Shown here piece by piece: positions 26,905-38,138 of a DNA stretch of 64,000 nt. The stretch covers positions 1 through 64,000 of the forward strand of contig NZ_JAAGKM010000012.1 in the NCBI RefSeq assembly GCF_019308355.1, in the 5' to 3' direction. Position 1 is the first letter of the stretch. Each line of letters starts with the position of its first letter. The notes under the pieces were generated by a model, which worked only from the letters and a program-made list of their open reading frames with translations, ran no database searches and had not been told where the DNA came from. The translations under genes and the position numbers were made by a program. This stretch comes from Empedobacter falsenii (GTDB lineage: Bacteria > Bacteroidota > Bacteroidia > Flavobacteriales > Weeksellaceae).

Positions 26905-27133
26905 ATTTCTTTATTAGATAAATTTCTTCAAATTATACAAAACTATTATTTATTGATAATCAATAGTATATCCGATTTAAATAAATAATTCCCAAAAAAA
27001 TTAGGATTATAGCTTTATTTTAACATTAAATTAACAAATCGCTGTAAGCATCTAAATTCGCAAAGCACAAGAGATTTTAGAATTAAAAATCAATTGATTA
27101 GAATAATTCTAAATAAGAAGCTGTTTATACCCT
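26905..27133 (+). promoter_or_regulatory. Upstream region of the rlpA-like gene with dyad symmetry
   Basis: No gene is visible. A nested dyad lies at 27077-27112: outer arms TTAGAAT (27077-27083) and ATTCTAA (27106-27112) surround the palindrome AATCAATTGATT (27088-27099). A second -7-like element (TAAATTCG, 27053-27060) is followed by GCAAAG, the same bases that follow the main -7 box. The region may hold an operator and two start sites; this is inference. Confidence 0.4.
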
Positions 27134-27141
27134 TAAATTTG
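27134..27141 (+). promoter_or_regulatory. -7 box of the rlpA-like gene
   Basis: TAAATTTG followed by CA is a perfect match to the consensus. The leader to the ATG at 27168 would be about 20 nt. Confidence 0.55.
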
Positions 27142-27167
27142 CAAAGTAAATCAGAAAAATCTAAAGG

Positions 27168-27698
27168 ATGACGAAAAGCATTACAGCGTTTATAGCAATG
27201 TTAATGATTTTTCCAATAGCAAATGCTGATGGTAAAATTTTTAAGGATTCTGGTAATAATGACACAATTATTATGCCAGCTTCTGAGAAAAGATTTAGTA
27301 ACGATATTGATAATGATACCATCAAAAAAGATACATTATCAGTTGAAGATGAAAAGTTGGTTGGAGAACTTATCGAGAATAGTGCTCGAAAAATCTCGAC
27401 AGGAGTTGTTTCTTGGTATGGAGACAAATTCCACGGACGCAAGACAGCTAGTGGTGAAACGTATGACAAACACGAACTAACAGCTGCCCATAAGTCTTTA
27501 CCATTTGGTACGAAAGTAAAAGTTACGAATATCAGAAATGGTAAATCTGTAGTTGTAGAAATCAACGACAGAGGTCCATACGCTAAATCTAGAGTTTTAG
27601 ACTTAAGTCAAGCTGCATTCAGCGAAATTGGTCACACCAATACAGGAGTGATGCAAGTTGAATACGAAATTATCAAAAGCGAAGACAAGAAAGACTAA
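27168..27698 (+). CDS. Septal ring lytic transglycosylase RlpA family protein
   Basis: 176 residues with a signal peptide (MTKSITAFIAMLMIFPIANA). A double-psi beta-barrel RlpA domain occupies about 78-172. The core motifs are VVSWYGDKFHGRKTASGETY, LTAAHKSLPFGTKVKVTN, VVEINDRGPY and RVLDLSQAAF; the Asp in NDRGPY and the Glu/Asp network match RlpA and expansin-like barrels. RlpA of Pseudomonas cleaves denuded glycan strands at the septum; whether this one is catalytic is not shown. There is no SPOR domain, so septal targeting would need another mechanism. It is monocistronic. Confidence 0.87.
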   Translation: MTKSITAFIAMLMIFPIANADGKIFKDSGNNDTIIMPASEKRFSNDIDNDTIKKDTLSVEDEKLVGELIENSARKISTGVVSWYGDKFHGRKTASGETYDKHELTAAHKSLPFGTKVKVTNIRNGKSVVVEINDRGPYAKSRVLDLSQAAFSEIGHTNTGVMQVEYEIIKSEDKKD

Positions 27699-27713
27699 GA
27701 TGTTCAGAAAAAA

Positions 27714-27750
27714 TTAAAAGGTTTGAGAATTTATTCTCAAACCTTTTTTT
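27714..27750 (+). terminator. Terminator after the rlpA-like gene
   Basis: AAAGGTTTGAGAAT (27717-27730) / ATTCTCAAACCTTT (27733-27746), a 14-bp perfect stem with a 2-nt loop and a T-run. Confidence 0.9.
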
Positions 27751-27767
27751 ATGCTCTTAAGTTTCGT

Positions 27768-27802
27768 GCAAAAAAAATCCTGACAAATGAATATCAGGAT
27801 TT
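27768..27802 (-). terminator. Terminator of mqo
   Basis: AAATCCTGA (27775-27783) / TCAGGATTT (27794-27802). On the minus strand the stem is followed by a run of T. Confidence 0.8.
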
Positions 27803-27826
27803 ATAATTATATGATGTAAGAAAATC

Positions 27827-29302
27827 TTAATCTAAAATTTTAAGCACTTTAGTTGTACGGGCTCTTGATGCTTCAACTAATTCAGCTTGTGCTAAATCTT
27901 CACCGTAAGAAGGGATCATTTCTTTGATTGCTTCGTTCCAGTTGTTTTTCATCAAGTCTGGGAAACATTGTTTCATCAAGTTCAACATTGCACTAACAGA
28001 TGTAGATGCTCCTGGAGAAGCTCCTAATAAGGCAGACATTGTTCCATCTTGAGATGTTACGATTTCTGTACCAAATTTTAAAACTCCTTTTCCATCTTGT
28101 TTTTCGATTACTTGAACACGTTGTCCTGCAGTTTGTTCGAACCAATCTTCTAATTTAGCTTCAGGAAAATATTCTTGTAATTCTTCTACTTTTTTCGCTT
28201 TAGACAACATCACTTGTTCTACCAAGTATTTTGTTAAATCGATATTGTTTAATCCACAATTCATCAAAAATCCTACGTTTCCTAAGTTTACAGATTTGAA
28301 TAAATCGCAATTAGATCCGTATTTTAAGAATTTTGTTGAGAATGTTGCAAATGGACCAAATAATAGAGATTGTTTTCCATCAATAACACGTGTATCTAAG
28401 TGAGGAACAGACATTGGTGGTGCACCAATTTTTGCTTTTCCATATACTTTTGCATGATGTTTTTTGATTACTTCTTCGTTTTGACAAATTAACCATTGTC
28501 CACCAACTGGGAAGCCACCAAATTTTTTCGATTCTGGAATTCCAGATTTTTGTAACAATAAAATTGCTCCTCCACCTGCACCAATAAATACGAAATCAGC
28601 ATTAAGTGCTTTGTTATTTCCAGATTTTAAATCTTTTACTTTAACTGCCCATTTTCCGTTGCTAAGACGAGTTAAGTCTTTTACTTCGTGTTCAGTTTCT
28701 AACGTGATTTCTTTTTTGTCTTGTAAACCTTTGAAAATTTGACGCGTTAATTCACCAAAATTCACATCAGTTCCCAAGTTCATATGCGTTGCCGCAACTT
28801 TTTCATTACCTTTTCTACCGTCAACAATTAATGGAGCCCATTCTCTGATTTTAGAAACATCATCCGAATATTCCATATCCTTAAATAAAGGATGCTGAGA
28901 TAATTTTTCGTAACGTTTTTTCAAGAAATTTACATCGTCATCGCCCCAAACAAAAGACATATGCGGAGTAGGACGTAAGAATTTTTCTGGAGAAGAAACG
29001 TAATTATTTTCGACTAAGTAAGACCAAAACTCTTTCGAAGTTTCAAATTGTTTTGCAATATTAATTGCTTTATCAATATTAACCACTCCATTTTTGTCCA
29101 TTGGTGTATAATTCAATTCACAAAAAGCAGAGTGACCAGTACCTGCATTATTGAAAGCATCAGAGCTTTCAAATCCAATCTTATCTAATTTTTCGAAAAC
29201 AGAAATCTTAATTGCCGGATTTATTTTTTTAAGAAGTATGCTTAAAGTAGCACTCATGATACCAGCACCAACTAACACTACCTCTTGAGGTTGTTTTTCC
29301 AT
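27827..29302 (-). CDS. mqo: Malate:quinone oxidoreductase
   Basis: 491 residues, normal for Mqo. The FAD-binding Rossmann motif is at the N-terminus (VVLVGAGIMSATLSILLKK). The Mqo-specific segments NAGTGHSAFCELNYTP, PHMSFVWG and GGFPVGGQWL follow, and the end carries SALLGASPGASTSVSAML. The enzyme is a peripheral membrane flavoprotein that oxidises malate to oxaloacetate and passes electrons to quinone, replacing or supplementing NAD-dependent malate dehydrogenase in the TCA cycle. It is monocistronic, with a promoter at 29326-29333 and a terminator. Confidence 0.97.
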   Translation of the reverse strand: MEKQPQEVVLVGAGIMSATLSILLKKINPAIKISVFEKLDKIGFESSDAFNNAGTGHSAFCELNYTPMDKNGVVNIDKAINIAKQFETSKEFWSYLVENNYVSSPEKFLRPTPHMSFVWGDDDVNFLKKRYEKLSQHPLFKDMEYSDDVSKIREWAPLIVDGRKGNEKVAATHMNLGTDVNFGELTRQIFKGLQDKKEITLETEHEVKDLTRLSNGKWAVKVKDLKSGNNKALNADFVFIGAGGGAILLLQKSGIPESKKFGGFPVGGQWLICQNEEVIKKHHAKVYGKAKIGAPPMSVPHLDTRVIDGKQSLLFGPFATFSTKFLKYGSNCDLFKSVNLGNVGFLMNCGLNNIDLTKYLVEQVMLSKAKKVEELQEYFPEAKLEDWFEQTAGQRVQVIEKQDGKGVLKFGTEIVTSQDGTMSALLGASPGASTSVSAMLNLMKQCFPDLMKNNWNEAIKEMIPSYGEDLAQAELVEASRARTTKVLKILD

Positions 29303-29325
29303 TTCTCAAAAATATATTTACGTTG

Positions 29326-29333
29326 CAAAGGTA
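29326..29333 (-). promoter_or_regulatory. -7 box of mqo
   Basis: TACCTTTG followed by CA on the minus strand, with a predicted leader of about 17 nt. Confidence 0.6.
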
Positions 29334-29437
29334 TTAATAAATAGCCTTTTTTGCGAAATAATACGCAGAAAAAACAATGATTTTTTACATAAATTATTGT
29401 TTTGAGATAATTTGAATAGATTTTATTTTATAGAAAA

Positions 29438-29938
29438 TTATTCAAACTCAGTTTTTCCAATACTTTCGATGTTGTCTGCTTGTGATAAATCTGCTTCAAA
29501 AGCTTTTTTGTTCACAACTGTAGTTTTTGAAATTTTATCGTGCCAACCATTTTCTCCTAAAAAAGTAAGAACATCAAATGGAATTATTCTACAAATACTT
29601 CTTGTAAAATAATCTTTCGTTGTAGGTGTAGAACCGTCAATCATCACAACTTTTGTTCCTGTAATAAATTTACCTAATGAACGTCCTTTGGTTAAAAACT
29701 CTGATAAAAAAATTAGTAAAACATAAAAAAAGGCTGTGATAACTCTATCAATCAAAGGATTTATATTTTCTAATTGATAAATAATGTCGCTTTCTGGATT
29801 AATGATCACAATAACAATTGCTATAAAACCGAAAAATAGCATCGTCAATAAAATGATTGATACATAATCTATAATAAAATTTAAAAAGCGCAATCCTTTG
29901 TTCGCTTTATGTTCGCCAACTTTGTAATCTTGGTACAT
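29438..29938 (-). CDS. RDD family membrane protein
   Basis: 166 residues with three predicted transmembrane helices (about 22-48, 68-88 and a weaker one near 95-112). The RDD-family features are RFLNFIIDYVSIILLTMLF at the first helix and KGRSLGKFITGTKVVMIDG, then FTRSICRIIPFDVLTFLG. The function of the RDD domain is unclear; transport of Na+ or other solutes has been proposed for some members. A 9-bp inverted repeat (29939-29947 / 29973-29981) overlaps both its start side and the stop codon of the upstream gene; it has no T-run and may be fortuitous. Confidence 0.8.
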   Translation of the reverse strand: MYQDYKVGEHKANKGLRFLNFIIDYVSIILLTMLFFGFIAIVIVIINPESDIIYQLENINPLIDRVITAFFYVLLIFLSEFLTKGRSLGKFITGTKVVMIDGSTPTTKDYFTRSICRIIPFDVLTFLGENGWHDKISKTTVVNKKAFEADLSQADNIESIGKTEFE

Positions 29939-29979
29939 AGTGTTTATGTGTTAATTTAGATGTAAATATATGATAAACA

Positions 29980-31461
29980 CTAAATTTTATCTTCCATCCA
30001 ACGTCTAAGATTGATGTAATTGGTATTTCTTCGTAACAAATTTTGATTGTCTGAATCTTTCAAAAAATCATCTAATTCTCTGAAAGCTTTTACTTTTTCA
30101 TGTGGATACAAATCATTCAATTCAATAAAAAATAAACTAATTTTTCGCGTAATAATATTACTATTTTTCATCTTTTTGCAGAATTGATGCGTTTTGTAGG
30201 AATATGTGTCTAATTCTTGATCATTCCCAGAATCATACAAATTCATCATAATCAAAACCAGAGTATAAAAATGTAAATCTTCTTGAATTGACGCTTCACT
30301 ATTGATTATTTTTTGACAATACTCGAACGAATTATCCCAATCTTTGTTTAAGAAATAATAGGCAGCAATTTTTAGATAAAGCACCAAAATATGATGATTA
30401 TCGATTTTATGATGATGCGATTTAATTTCGCGTAAAATATCTTTAATCAAAAATGGACTAATATTTTCTTTCGGATTAATGAAAAAATAATTCAGTTTGC
30501 TATTAAATTTATTGATAAACCAAAGCGCTTCCACATTATCATTTTGAGGCAAAATCTCGTAAACAGATTCTAATTTATCAAACCAAAATTTAAATTCTTC
30601 AGAATTTTTTTTCAGGTATAAGATCTTTAATAAATAGCTATTTCCTTTAATAAACCAAACTGGATGACTAAGAATTCGTTCTTTTTTCTCGTAAAATAAT
30701 TCAACCCATTTTTTCGAAAATTCATAGGCAGAGTGTAGGTTTTGCGTTAACATCGACAACCAAACATTTGCTTTGTAAAACCACAGTTTCTCTTTGAATT
30801 TTAATTTCTTAAAATCGATATTTTTTGTTTCCGAATCAAAGAAATTCTGAATTTTTTGAATTTCATCATCATCTTTTGCGTATCCATTCTCGAGCAAAAT
30901 ACTATACAATTTTAGCGATAAATTAGACAATTTACTTGCTTGTAAATTCTGTAAACTCAATTCCTCCGATTGTTCAATCAACTGATCTGCACGACCAGAA
31001 ATACTTCGTGTAATGAATTGTGATTCGATAATTTTTTCGAGTTCTAAAATATCATAAGCAATGGCTTTTTCGTCAAAATCTAAGGCTTGAGTTTTGGCTT
31101 TGTCCAACATTTTTAGACTTTGTTTGTGTAAGCCTTTTTGATACAAAATCGTAGCAAAATCAAACTGTTCACGTATTTGCATACGCGAATTTTGTTGCGA
31201 AGGATTCATTCTCAAGCTAAACAAAATTTGTTTGTACAAATGCGCTTTTAGATTAGATAATTGTTGTTTCGTGGTAATTTTTTTCTTCAAAATAGCCGTT
31301 TCATCATATTCTTCCAACTTATCCAATGCTTCAAATAATAACAAAAATTTTGCATCTGCATTAATTTGCAGACGATTTACATAAAGTTTGAATTGACGTT
31401 TTTCGGAACGATTAAGTGACTTTATTAAACTAAATAGTGCGTCTTTGTTATGATTTGACAT
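29980..31461 (-). CDS. Large all-helical cytoplasmic protein, unknown function
   Basis: 493 residues without signal peptide or membrane helix. The sequence is strongly helical with repeated 35-45-residue pairs of amphipathic helices (for example QSLKMLDKAKTQALDFDEKA, LHFYTLVLIMMNLYDSGND), suggesting a TPR-like superhelix. The N-terminus (ALFSLIKSLNRSEKRQFKLY) is distinctive. I believe similar proteins are common in Flavobacteriia without assigned function. It is divergent from the leucine operon and shares a 148-nt intergenic region with it. A scaffold or regulatory role is possible but unsupported. Confidence 0.6.
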   Translation of the reverse strand: MSNHNKDALFSLIKSLNRSEKRQFKLYVNRLQINADAKFLLLFEALDKLEEYDETAILKKKITTKQQLSNLKAHLYKQILFSLRMNPSQQNSRMQIREQFDFATILYQKGLHKQSLKMLDKAKTQALDFDEKAIAYDILELEKIIESQFITRSISGRADQLIEQSEELSLQNLQASKLSNLSLKLYSILLENGYAKDDDEIQKIQNFFDSETKNIDFKKLKFKEKLWFYKANVWLSMLTQNLHSAYEFSKKWVELFYEKKERILSHPVWFIKGNSYLLKILYLKKNSEEFKFWFDKLESVYEILPQNDNVEALWFINKFNSKLNYFFINPKENISPFLIKDILREIKSHHHKIDNHHILVLYLKIAAYYFLNKDWDNSFEYCQKIINSEASIQEDLHFYTLVLIMMNLYDSGNDQELDTYSYKTHQFCKKMKNSNIITRKISLFFIELNDLYPHEKVKAFRELDDFLKDSDNQNLLRRNTNYINLRRWMEDKI

Positions 31462-31496
31462 TGTAATTAAATTATATATAATGTATTGAAAATAAA

Positions 31497-31550
31497 ATGA
31501 TTATGATAAATATTTTAGCTTTAAGAATTGTAAAACACTTTTCAATTTGA
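31497..31550 (+). CDS. Possible leader peptide of the leu operon
   Basis: A 17-codon frame reads MIMINILALRIVKHFSI. It has eight branched-chain residues (five Ile, two Leu, one Val) and lies 60 nt before leuA. The composition would suit ribosome-mediated attenuation. However, the DNA is AT-rich, which inflates Ile codons, and I see no strong terminator/antiterminator pair between it and leuA. Treat as a weak candidate. Confidence 0.2.
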   Translation: MIMINILALRIVKHFSI

Positions 31551-31609
31551 AAATTTAAAGTTAGTACAATTTTAATTTTACATCACAATAACAAACAAAA
31601 CTAATTGCA

Positions 31610-32785
31610 ATGAGTGCTGAGAAGATTCAAATTTTTGATACGACACTGAGAGATGGAGAGCAAGTGCCGGGGTGTAAGTTAAACAAAAAACAGAAGTTAG
31701 AAATTGCGGCTCGATTGGACGAATTAGGCGTTGATATTATCGAGGCTGGTTTTCCAATTTCAAGTCCTGGAGATTTCGAAGCCGTAAATGCAATTTCAAA
31801 ATTAGTGAAAAATGCCACAGTTTGTGGTTTAACTCGTGCAAACAAAAAAGATATAGAATCTGCAGCTAAAGCTTTACAATATGCCGTAAAACCAAGAATT
31901 CATACCGGAATTGGAACTTCGGATTCTCATATTATTCACAAATTTAATTCGAATCGTGAAGCGATTATCGAACGTGCAGTTGAAGCGGTTGCATATGCAA
32001 AAACATTTGTAGATGATGTTGAGTTTTATGCTGAAGATGCAGGAAGAACGGATAATGCTTTTCTTGCTCAAGTTTGTGAAGAAGTGATAAAAGCTGGTGC
32101 GACGGTTCTTAATATTCCAGACACAACGGGTTATTGTTTGCCTTTTGAGTATGGAAATAAAATTAAATATTTAAAAGATCATGTTCAAGGAATTGATAAT
32201 GTGATTATTTCTTGCCACAATCATAACGATTTAGGTTTAGCGACAGCGAATGCAGTTGCAGGAGCTATAAATGGAGCACGCCAAATAGAATGTACAATTA
32301 ATGGAATTGGTGAGCGTGCTGGTAATACGGCCTTGGAAGAAATCGTGATGATTTTTAGACAACACAAAGAATTGAATTTTTATACAGATATCAATGCTCA
32401 AATGTTAACAGAATTAAGTCAATTAACTTCTGATACAATGGGAATGATGGTTCAACCAAACAAAGCAATTGTAGGATCGAATGCTTTTGCGCACAGTTCT
32501 GGAATTCATCAAGATGGTGTGATTAAAAATCGTGAAACATACGAAATTATCAATCCGGCAGATGTTGGAGTTAATGAGTCCTCTATTATTTTGACAGCTC
32601 GTAGCGGGCGTTCAGCATTAGCTTATCGTCTAAAAGATATCGGTTTCGATACATCTAAAAATGAATTAGATATTTTATATGAACAATTTTTAGAAATTGC
32701 GGATCTAAAAAAAGAAGTCGTTCGTGAAGATTTACTTGGATTAATACATCAGTTTAATCAAACATCACAGAGAAAATTCGCATGA
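31610..32785 (+). CDS. leuA: 2-isopropylmalate synthase, short form without regulatory domain
   Basis: 391 residues. It condenses 2-ketoisovalerate with acetyl-CoA, the first committed step to leucine. The TIM-barrel signatures are [18 protein letters not shown] (metal-binding Asp) at the N-terminus and [17 protein letters not shown] with the metal-binding His residues; [14 protein letters not shown] begins the linker domain. The protein ends shortly after the linker. E. coli LeuA has 523 residues, so the C-terminal allosteric LeuA dimer domain that mediates leucine inhibition is missing. The 4-nt overlap with leuC shows that this is the natural end and not a frameshift. Its neighbours leuC, leuD and leuB support LeuA over homocitrate or citramalate synthase. 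Confidence 0.92.
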   Translation: MSAEKIQIFDTTLRDGEQVPGCKLNKKQKLEIAARLDELGVDIIEAGFPISSPGDFEAVNAISKLVKNATVCGLTRANKKDIESAAKALQYAVKPRIHTGIGTSDSHIIHKFNSNREAIIERAVEAVAYAKTFVDDVEFYAEDAGRTDNAFLAQVCEEVIKAGATVLNIPDTTGYCLPFEYGNKIKYLKDHVQGIDNVIISCHNHNDLGLATANAVAGAINGARQIECTINGIGERAGNTALEEIVMIFRQHKELNFYTDINAQMLTELSQLTSDTMGMMVQPNKAIVGSNAFAHSSGIHQDGVIKNRETYEIINPADVGVNESSIILTARSGRSALAYRLKDIGFDTSKNELDILYEQFLEIADLKKEVVREDLLGLIHQFNQTSQRKFA

Positions 32786-34167
32786 GAACATTATTCGATA
32801 AAGTGTGGGATGCCCATGTTGTCAGCCAAGTAGAAAATGGACCACAAGTGATTTATATTGATAAACATTTAATTCACGAAGTAACAAGTCCACAAGCTTT
32901 TGCAGAATTAGAAGCGAGAAATATTCCAATTTTTCGACCAAATCAAATTGTTGCAACTGCGGATCACAATGTACCAACGATTAATCAAGATCAGCCAGTT
33001 CGAGATCCATTATCAAAACAACAATTAGAGCAATTAGCGATTAATTGCGAAAAAAATAATATTACTTTTTATGGTTTAGGTCATCCGTATCAAGGAATTG
33101 TTCACATTATTGCGCCAGAATTGGGTGTTACGCAACCAGGAATGAGCATGGTTTGTGGTGATAGTCACACATCTACGCATGGAGCTTTTGGAGCAATTGC
33201 TTTCGGAATTGGAACAAGTCAAGTTGCACAGGTTTTTGCTAGTCAATGTTTGTTGATGAATAAACCAAAATCGATGCGAATTACAGTTAATGGAAAACTG
33301 AATCCAAATGTTCAACCAAAAGATGTGATTTTATATATCATTTCTAAAGTGGGAACAAATGCAGGAACTGGTTATTTCTGTGAATACGCTGGAGATGTTT
33401 TCGAGAATATGTCGATGGAAGGTCGAATGACAGTTTGTAATATGTCGATAGAAATGGGCGCTCGTGGTGGAATGATTGCACCAGATGAAACAACTTTTGC
33501 TTATTTAAAAGATAAACCATTTGCACCGAAAGGAGAAGATTGGGAGCAAAAAGTAGCATATTGGAAAACTTTACCAAGTGATGCTGATGCAATTTTTGAT
33601 GAAGAAATAGAATTTGACGCTGCGGATATTTATCCAATGATTACGTTTGGTACGAATCCAGGAATGGGAATTTCGGTGAAAGACAGTATTCCTTCTAAAG
33701 ATTCGTTAAGCGATAATGAAAAAGAATCGTTTGAAAAAGCGTTGAAATATATGGGATTCCAAGATAATCAATCAATCATCAATCATCCAATTGATTATGT
33801 GTTTATCGGAAGTTGTACAAATGCAAGAATCGAAGATTTGCGTGAAGTAGCAAATTATGTGAAAGGAAAACAGCGCAATGAAAATGTAACTGCGTGGATT
33901 GTTCCGGGATCGAAACAAGTAGAAAAGCAAGCGATAGAAGAAGGTTTGGACAAAATTTTTGAAGCCTCTGGATTCAGATTGCGCGAACCAGGTTGTTCGG
34001 CTTGTTTGGCGATGAACGACGATAAAGTTCCAGAAGGAAAATATTGTGTTTCGACTTCGAATAGAAATTTTGAAGGACGTCAAGGTCCAAATTCTCGTAC
34101 ATTATTAGCAAGTCCTTTGATTGCTGCTGCTGCTGCAATTCACGGAAAAATTGTTGATATCAATTAA
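32782..34167 (+). CDS. leuC: 3-isopropylmalate dehydratase large subunit
   Basis: 461 residues of the aconitase superfamily. With LeuD it isomerises 2-isopropylmalate to 3-isopropylmalate. It starts [14 protein letters not shown] and contains [17 protein letters not shown]. The [4Fe-4S] cysteine ligands are in [14 protein letters not shown] and [14 protein letters not shown], followed by [13 protein letters not shown]. All three cluster cysteines are present. It overlaps leuA by 4 nt and precedes leuD by 12 nt. Confidence 0.97.
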   Translation: MRTLFDKVWDAHVVSQVENGPQVIYIDKHLIHEVTSPQAFAELEARNIPIFRPNQIVATADHNVPTINQDQPVRDPLSKQQLEQLAINCEKNNITFYGLGHPYQGIVHIIAPELGVTQPGMSMVCGDSHTSTHGAFGAIAFGIGTSQVAQVFASQCLLMNKPKSMRITVNGKLNPNVQPKDVILYIISKVGTNAGTGYFCEYAGDVFENMSMEGRMTVCNMSIEMGARGGMIAPDETTFAYLKDKPFAPKGEDWEQKVAYWKTLPSDADAIFDEEIEFDAADIYPMITFGTNPGMGISVKDSIPSKDSLSDNEKESFEKALKYMGFQDNQSIINHPIDYVFIGSCTNARIEDLREVANYVKGKQRNENVTAWIVPGSKQVEKQAIEEGLDKIFEASGFRLREPGCSACLAMNDDKVPEGKYCVSTSNRNFEGRQGPNSRTLLASPLIAAAAAIHGKIVDIN

Positions 34168-34179
34168 AATTTACTCAAA

Positions 34180-34782
34180 ATGGATTCAATCAATCAATTA
34201 AAATCATCGGCTGTTCCGATTAAAATAGAAAATATAGATACCGATCAAATTATTCCAGCTCGTTTTTTGAAAGCGATTAGTAGAGAAGGTTTTGGAGATA
34301 ATTTATTCAGAGATTGGCGATTTAATCAAGATAATCAATCAATTGATAATTTCCCGCTGAATGATTCAAAATATGCTGGAAAAATATTAGTTGCAGGTAA
34401 AAATTTTGGTTGTGGAAGTAGCCGAGAACACGCTGCTTGGGCAATCAAAGATTACGGATTTGATGTGGTAATTAGTAGTTATTTTGCAGATATTTTCAAA
34501 GGAAATGCATTGAATAACGGAATTTTACCAATCGTTGTTTCAGATGAAATTTTAAATCAAATCTTTGAGATCATCGATCAAAATCCTTCAACAGAATTTG
34601 AAGTTAATTTAGAAAATCAAACCTTAAAAATTCAAGATCAAACCATCAACTTTGATGTTGATTCTTATAAAAAAATCTGTTTATTAAATGGATATGATGA
34701 CATTGATTTTTTAATCAGTCAAAAAGATAAAATAGAAACTTACGAACAAAACCATAAATCTTTACAACATGAAAACGCATAA
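34180..34782 (+). CDS. leuD: 3-isopropylmalate dehydratase small subunit
   Basis: 200 residues, the swivel-domain partner of LeuC. Diagnostic segments are [20 protein letters not shown] and [18 protein letters not shown], with the substrate-binding Ser-Arg. Its last 14 nt overlap the leuB start, so the two are translationally coupled. Confidence 0.97.
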   Translation: MDSINQLKSSAVPIKIENIDTDQIIPARFLKAISREGFGDNLFRDWRFNQDNQSIDNFPLNDSKYAGKILVAGKNFGCGSSREHAAWAIKDYGFDVVISSYFADIFKGNALNNGILPIVVSDEILNQIFEIIDQNPSTEFEVNLENQTLKIQDQTINFDVDSYKKICLLNGYDDIDFLISQKDKIETYEQNHKSLQHENA

Positions 34783-35893
34783 AATTGCAGTACTTTCTGG
34801 CGATGGAATAGGACCAGAAGTCGTTTCGGAAACAATAAAAGTTCTGAAAGTCGTTGAACAAATTTTTAAATATAATTTCGAATTTGAGGAAGCTTTGATT
34901 GGTGCAATTGCGATTGACGAAACGGGAAATCCTTTGCCTGATGCGACATTGCAATTATGTAAAGATGCAGATGCGGTTTTGTTTGGTTCTATTGGTGATC
35001 CAAAATATGACAATAATCCGAACGCTAAAGTTCGTCCCGAACAAGGTTTGTTAAAGCTAAGAAAGGAACTTGGTTTATTTGCAAATATCCGTCCAATCAA
35101 GGCTTACGAATCTTTGTTGGGGAAAAGTCCATTGAAACGTTCGCACATCGAAGGAACGGATATGGTTATTTTTCGCGAGTTGATTAACGGAATTTATTTC
35201 GGAGAAAAATTTACGGCGCAAGATGGTTCGCATGCGTATGATACGTGTTCGTACAACAGAAAAGACATTGAGCAAATTACACATTTAGCTTTTCAGGAAG
35301 CAATGAAACGCCGCAAAAAAGTAACGTTGGTAGACAAGGCAAATGTGTTGGACACGTCTCGTTTATGGCGAAAAGTTGCAATGGATATTAGCCAAGAATA
35401 TCCAGAAGTTGAGTTAGATTTCTTGTTTGTTGATAATGCGGCGATGCAATTAATCATCAATCCAAAACAATTTGATGTGATATTAACGGAGAACATGTTT
35501 GGTGATATTATTTCGGATGAAGGAAGTGTAATTGGAGGAAGTATAGGGTTGTTGCCTTCGGCTTCTATTGGGACAGAAAATGCATTGTTCGAACCAATTC
35601 ATGGTTCGTATCCACAAGCAAAAGGAAAAGGAATTGCAAATCCTATGGCTTCTATTTTGAGTGCTGCAATGATGTTGCGTTATTTGGGATTAGAAGAAGG
35701 TGCAAAAGCAATTGAGAATGCGGTGGAAAATGCGATTAATAATTTGATTGTAACTTCAGATTTAGATGAAACGAGTGATTATTCGACATCTGTTGTGGCA
35801 AATTATATTGCGAAGATATTATTGAGCGATCATGATCATCATTCATATTTTAATTTTGAAAATGTATTGATGGGGAAATCGACGATTATATAG
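34769..35893 (+). CDS. leuB: 3-isopropylmalate dehydrogenase
   Basis: 374 residues of the beta-decarboxylating dehydrogenase family. It oxidises and decarboxylates 3-isopropylmalate to 2-ketoisocaproate with NAD+. Motifs are [12 protein letters not shown] at the N-terminus, [20 protein letters not shown] with the substrate-binding Arg residues, VDNAAMQLI, and [20 protein letters not shown] with the metal-binding Asp, plus [14 protein letters not shown]. It is the last gene of the operon, ending at a bidirectional terminator. The order A-C-D-B means the final step is encoded last. Confidence 0.97.
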   Translation: MKTHKIAVLSGDGIGPEVVSETIKVLKVVEQIFKYNFEFEEALIGAIAIDETGNPLPDATLQLCKDADAVLFGSIGDPKYDNNPNAKVRPEQGLLKLRKELGLFANIRPIKAYESLLGKSPLKRSHIEGTDMVIFRELINGIYFGEKFTAQDGSHAYDTCSYNRKDIEQITHLAFQEAMKRRKKVTLVDKANVLDTSRLWRKVAMDISQEYPEVELDFLFVDNAAMQLIINPKQFDVILTENMFGDIISDEGSVIGGSIGLLPSASIGTENALFEPIHGSYPQAKGKGIANPMASILSAAMMLRYLGLEEGAKAIENAVENAINNLIVTSDLDETSDYSTSVVANYIAKILLSDHDHHSYFNFENVLMGKSTII

Positions 35894-35916
35894 TTTTTAT
35901 TATTTATGACTTAATG

Positions 35917-35948
35917 AAAAAGCCATTCAGAGTTCTGAATGGCTTTTT
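35917..35948. terminator. Bidirectional terminator between leuB and groL
   Basis: AAAAAGCCATTCAG / CTGAATGGCTTTTT, 14-bp stem with an AGTT loop, between convergent genes. Confidence 0.92.
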
Positions 35949-35975
35949 CTATTGTATATTTTTATGAGTTGATGA

Positions 35976-37664
<1,689 letters not shown>

Positions 37665-37704
37665 TTACTTTGTACTTAATACATTTTACTAATTACAACT
37701 AAAT

Positions 37705-37983
37705 TTAGATGATTGCCAAAATATCAGCTTCACGCATGATTAAATAGTCCTTTCCTTCTAATTTTAATTCAGTTCCTGAATATTTTCCGTAAAGAACTTT
37801 GTCTCCAATTGCAACAGTTATTGGTTCATCTTTTTTACCATTACCAACTGCTACAACGATTCCTTCTTGAGGTTTCTCTTTTGCTGAATCTGGGATAATA
37901 ATTCCTGATGCTGTTTTAGTTTCTGCAGGAGCAGGCTCAATAACCACTCGATCTGCTAATGGTTTAATGTTTAATTGTGACAT
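37705..37983 (-). CDS. groS: Co-chaperonin GroES (10 kDa)
   Basis: 92 residues, standard. It caps the GroEL folding chamber. It begins [20 protein letters not shown], with the mobile loop [20 protein letters not shown], and contains [20 protein letters not shown]. It is the first gene of the groS-groL pair. An unusual -24-like element (TTGGCACG) lies about 50 nt upstream. Confidence 0.98.
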   Translation of the reverse strand: MSQLNIKPLADRVVIEPAPAETKTASGIIIPDSAKEKPQEGIVVAVGNGKKDEPITVAIGDKVLYGKYSGTELKLEGKDYLIMREADILAII

Positions 37984-38022
37984 ATTTGTATTTTTATTTT
38001 AATAATTGATGGTTTTAAATAA

Positions 38023-38038
38023 ACGAAAAACGTGCCAA
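38023..38038 (-). promoter_or_regulatory. Candidate sigma-54 (-24/-12) element upstream of groS
   Basis: On the minus strand TTGGCACG (38038-38031) is a perfect -24 half. With the standard GG-N10-GC spacing the -12 half reads TCGT instead of TTGC (G at 38024 kept, C replaced by T). Half the element is therefore strong and half degenerate. A sigma-54 activator gene lies at 43081-44352. Confidence 0.35.
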
Positions 38039-38088
38039 CACACAATTTCTGCCATTATGGATAAGTTAATTTCACTCCTTAAAACAAA

Positions 38089-38117
38089 AATGCCAAGTTG
38101 TATGACAACTTGGCATT
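38089..38117 (-). terminator. Terminator of the metalloprotease gene
   Basis: AATGCCAAGTTG / CAACTTGGCATT, 12-bp perfect stem with a 5-nt loop, followed on the minus strand by TTTTTGTTTT. Confidence 0.9.
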
Positions 38118-38138
38118 TAAAGTGATTTTTATGAATAA

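Noticed and set aside
29939-29981. 9-bp inverted repeat between the helical protein gene and the RDD gene as a terminator
   Set aside because: It has a 25-nt loop and no T-run on either strand; it is too weak to call.
37984-38088. CIRCE (HrcA) operator before groS
   Set aside because: No TTAGCACTC-N9-GAGTGCTAA-like inverted repeat is present in the interval.
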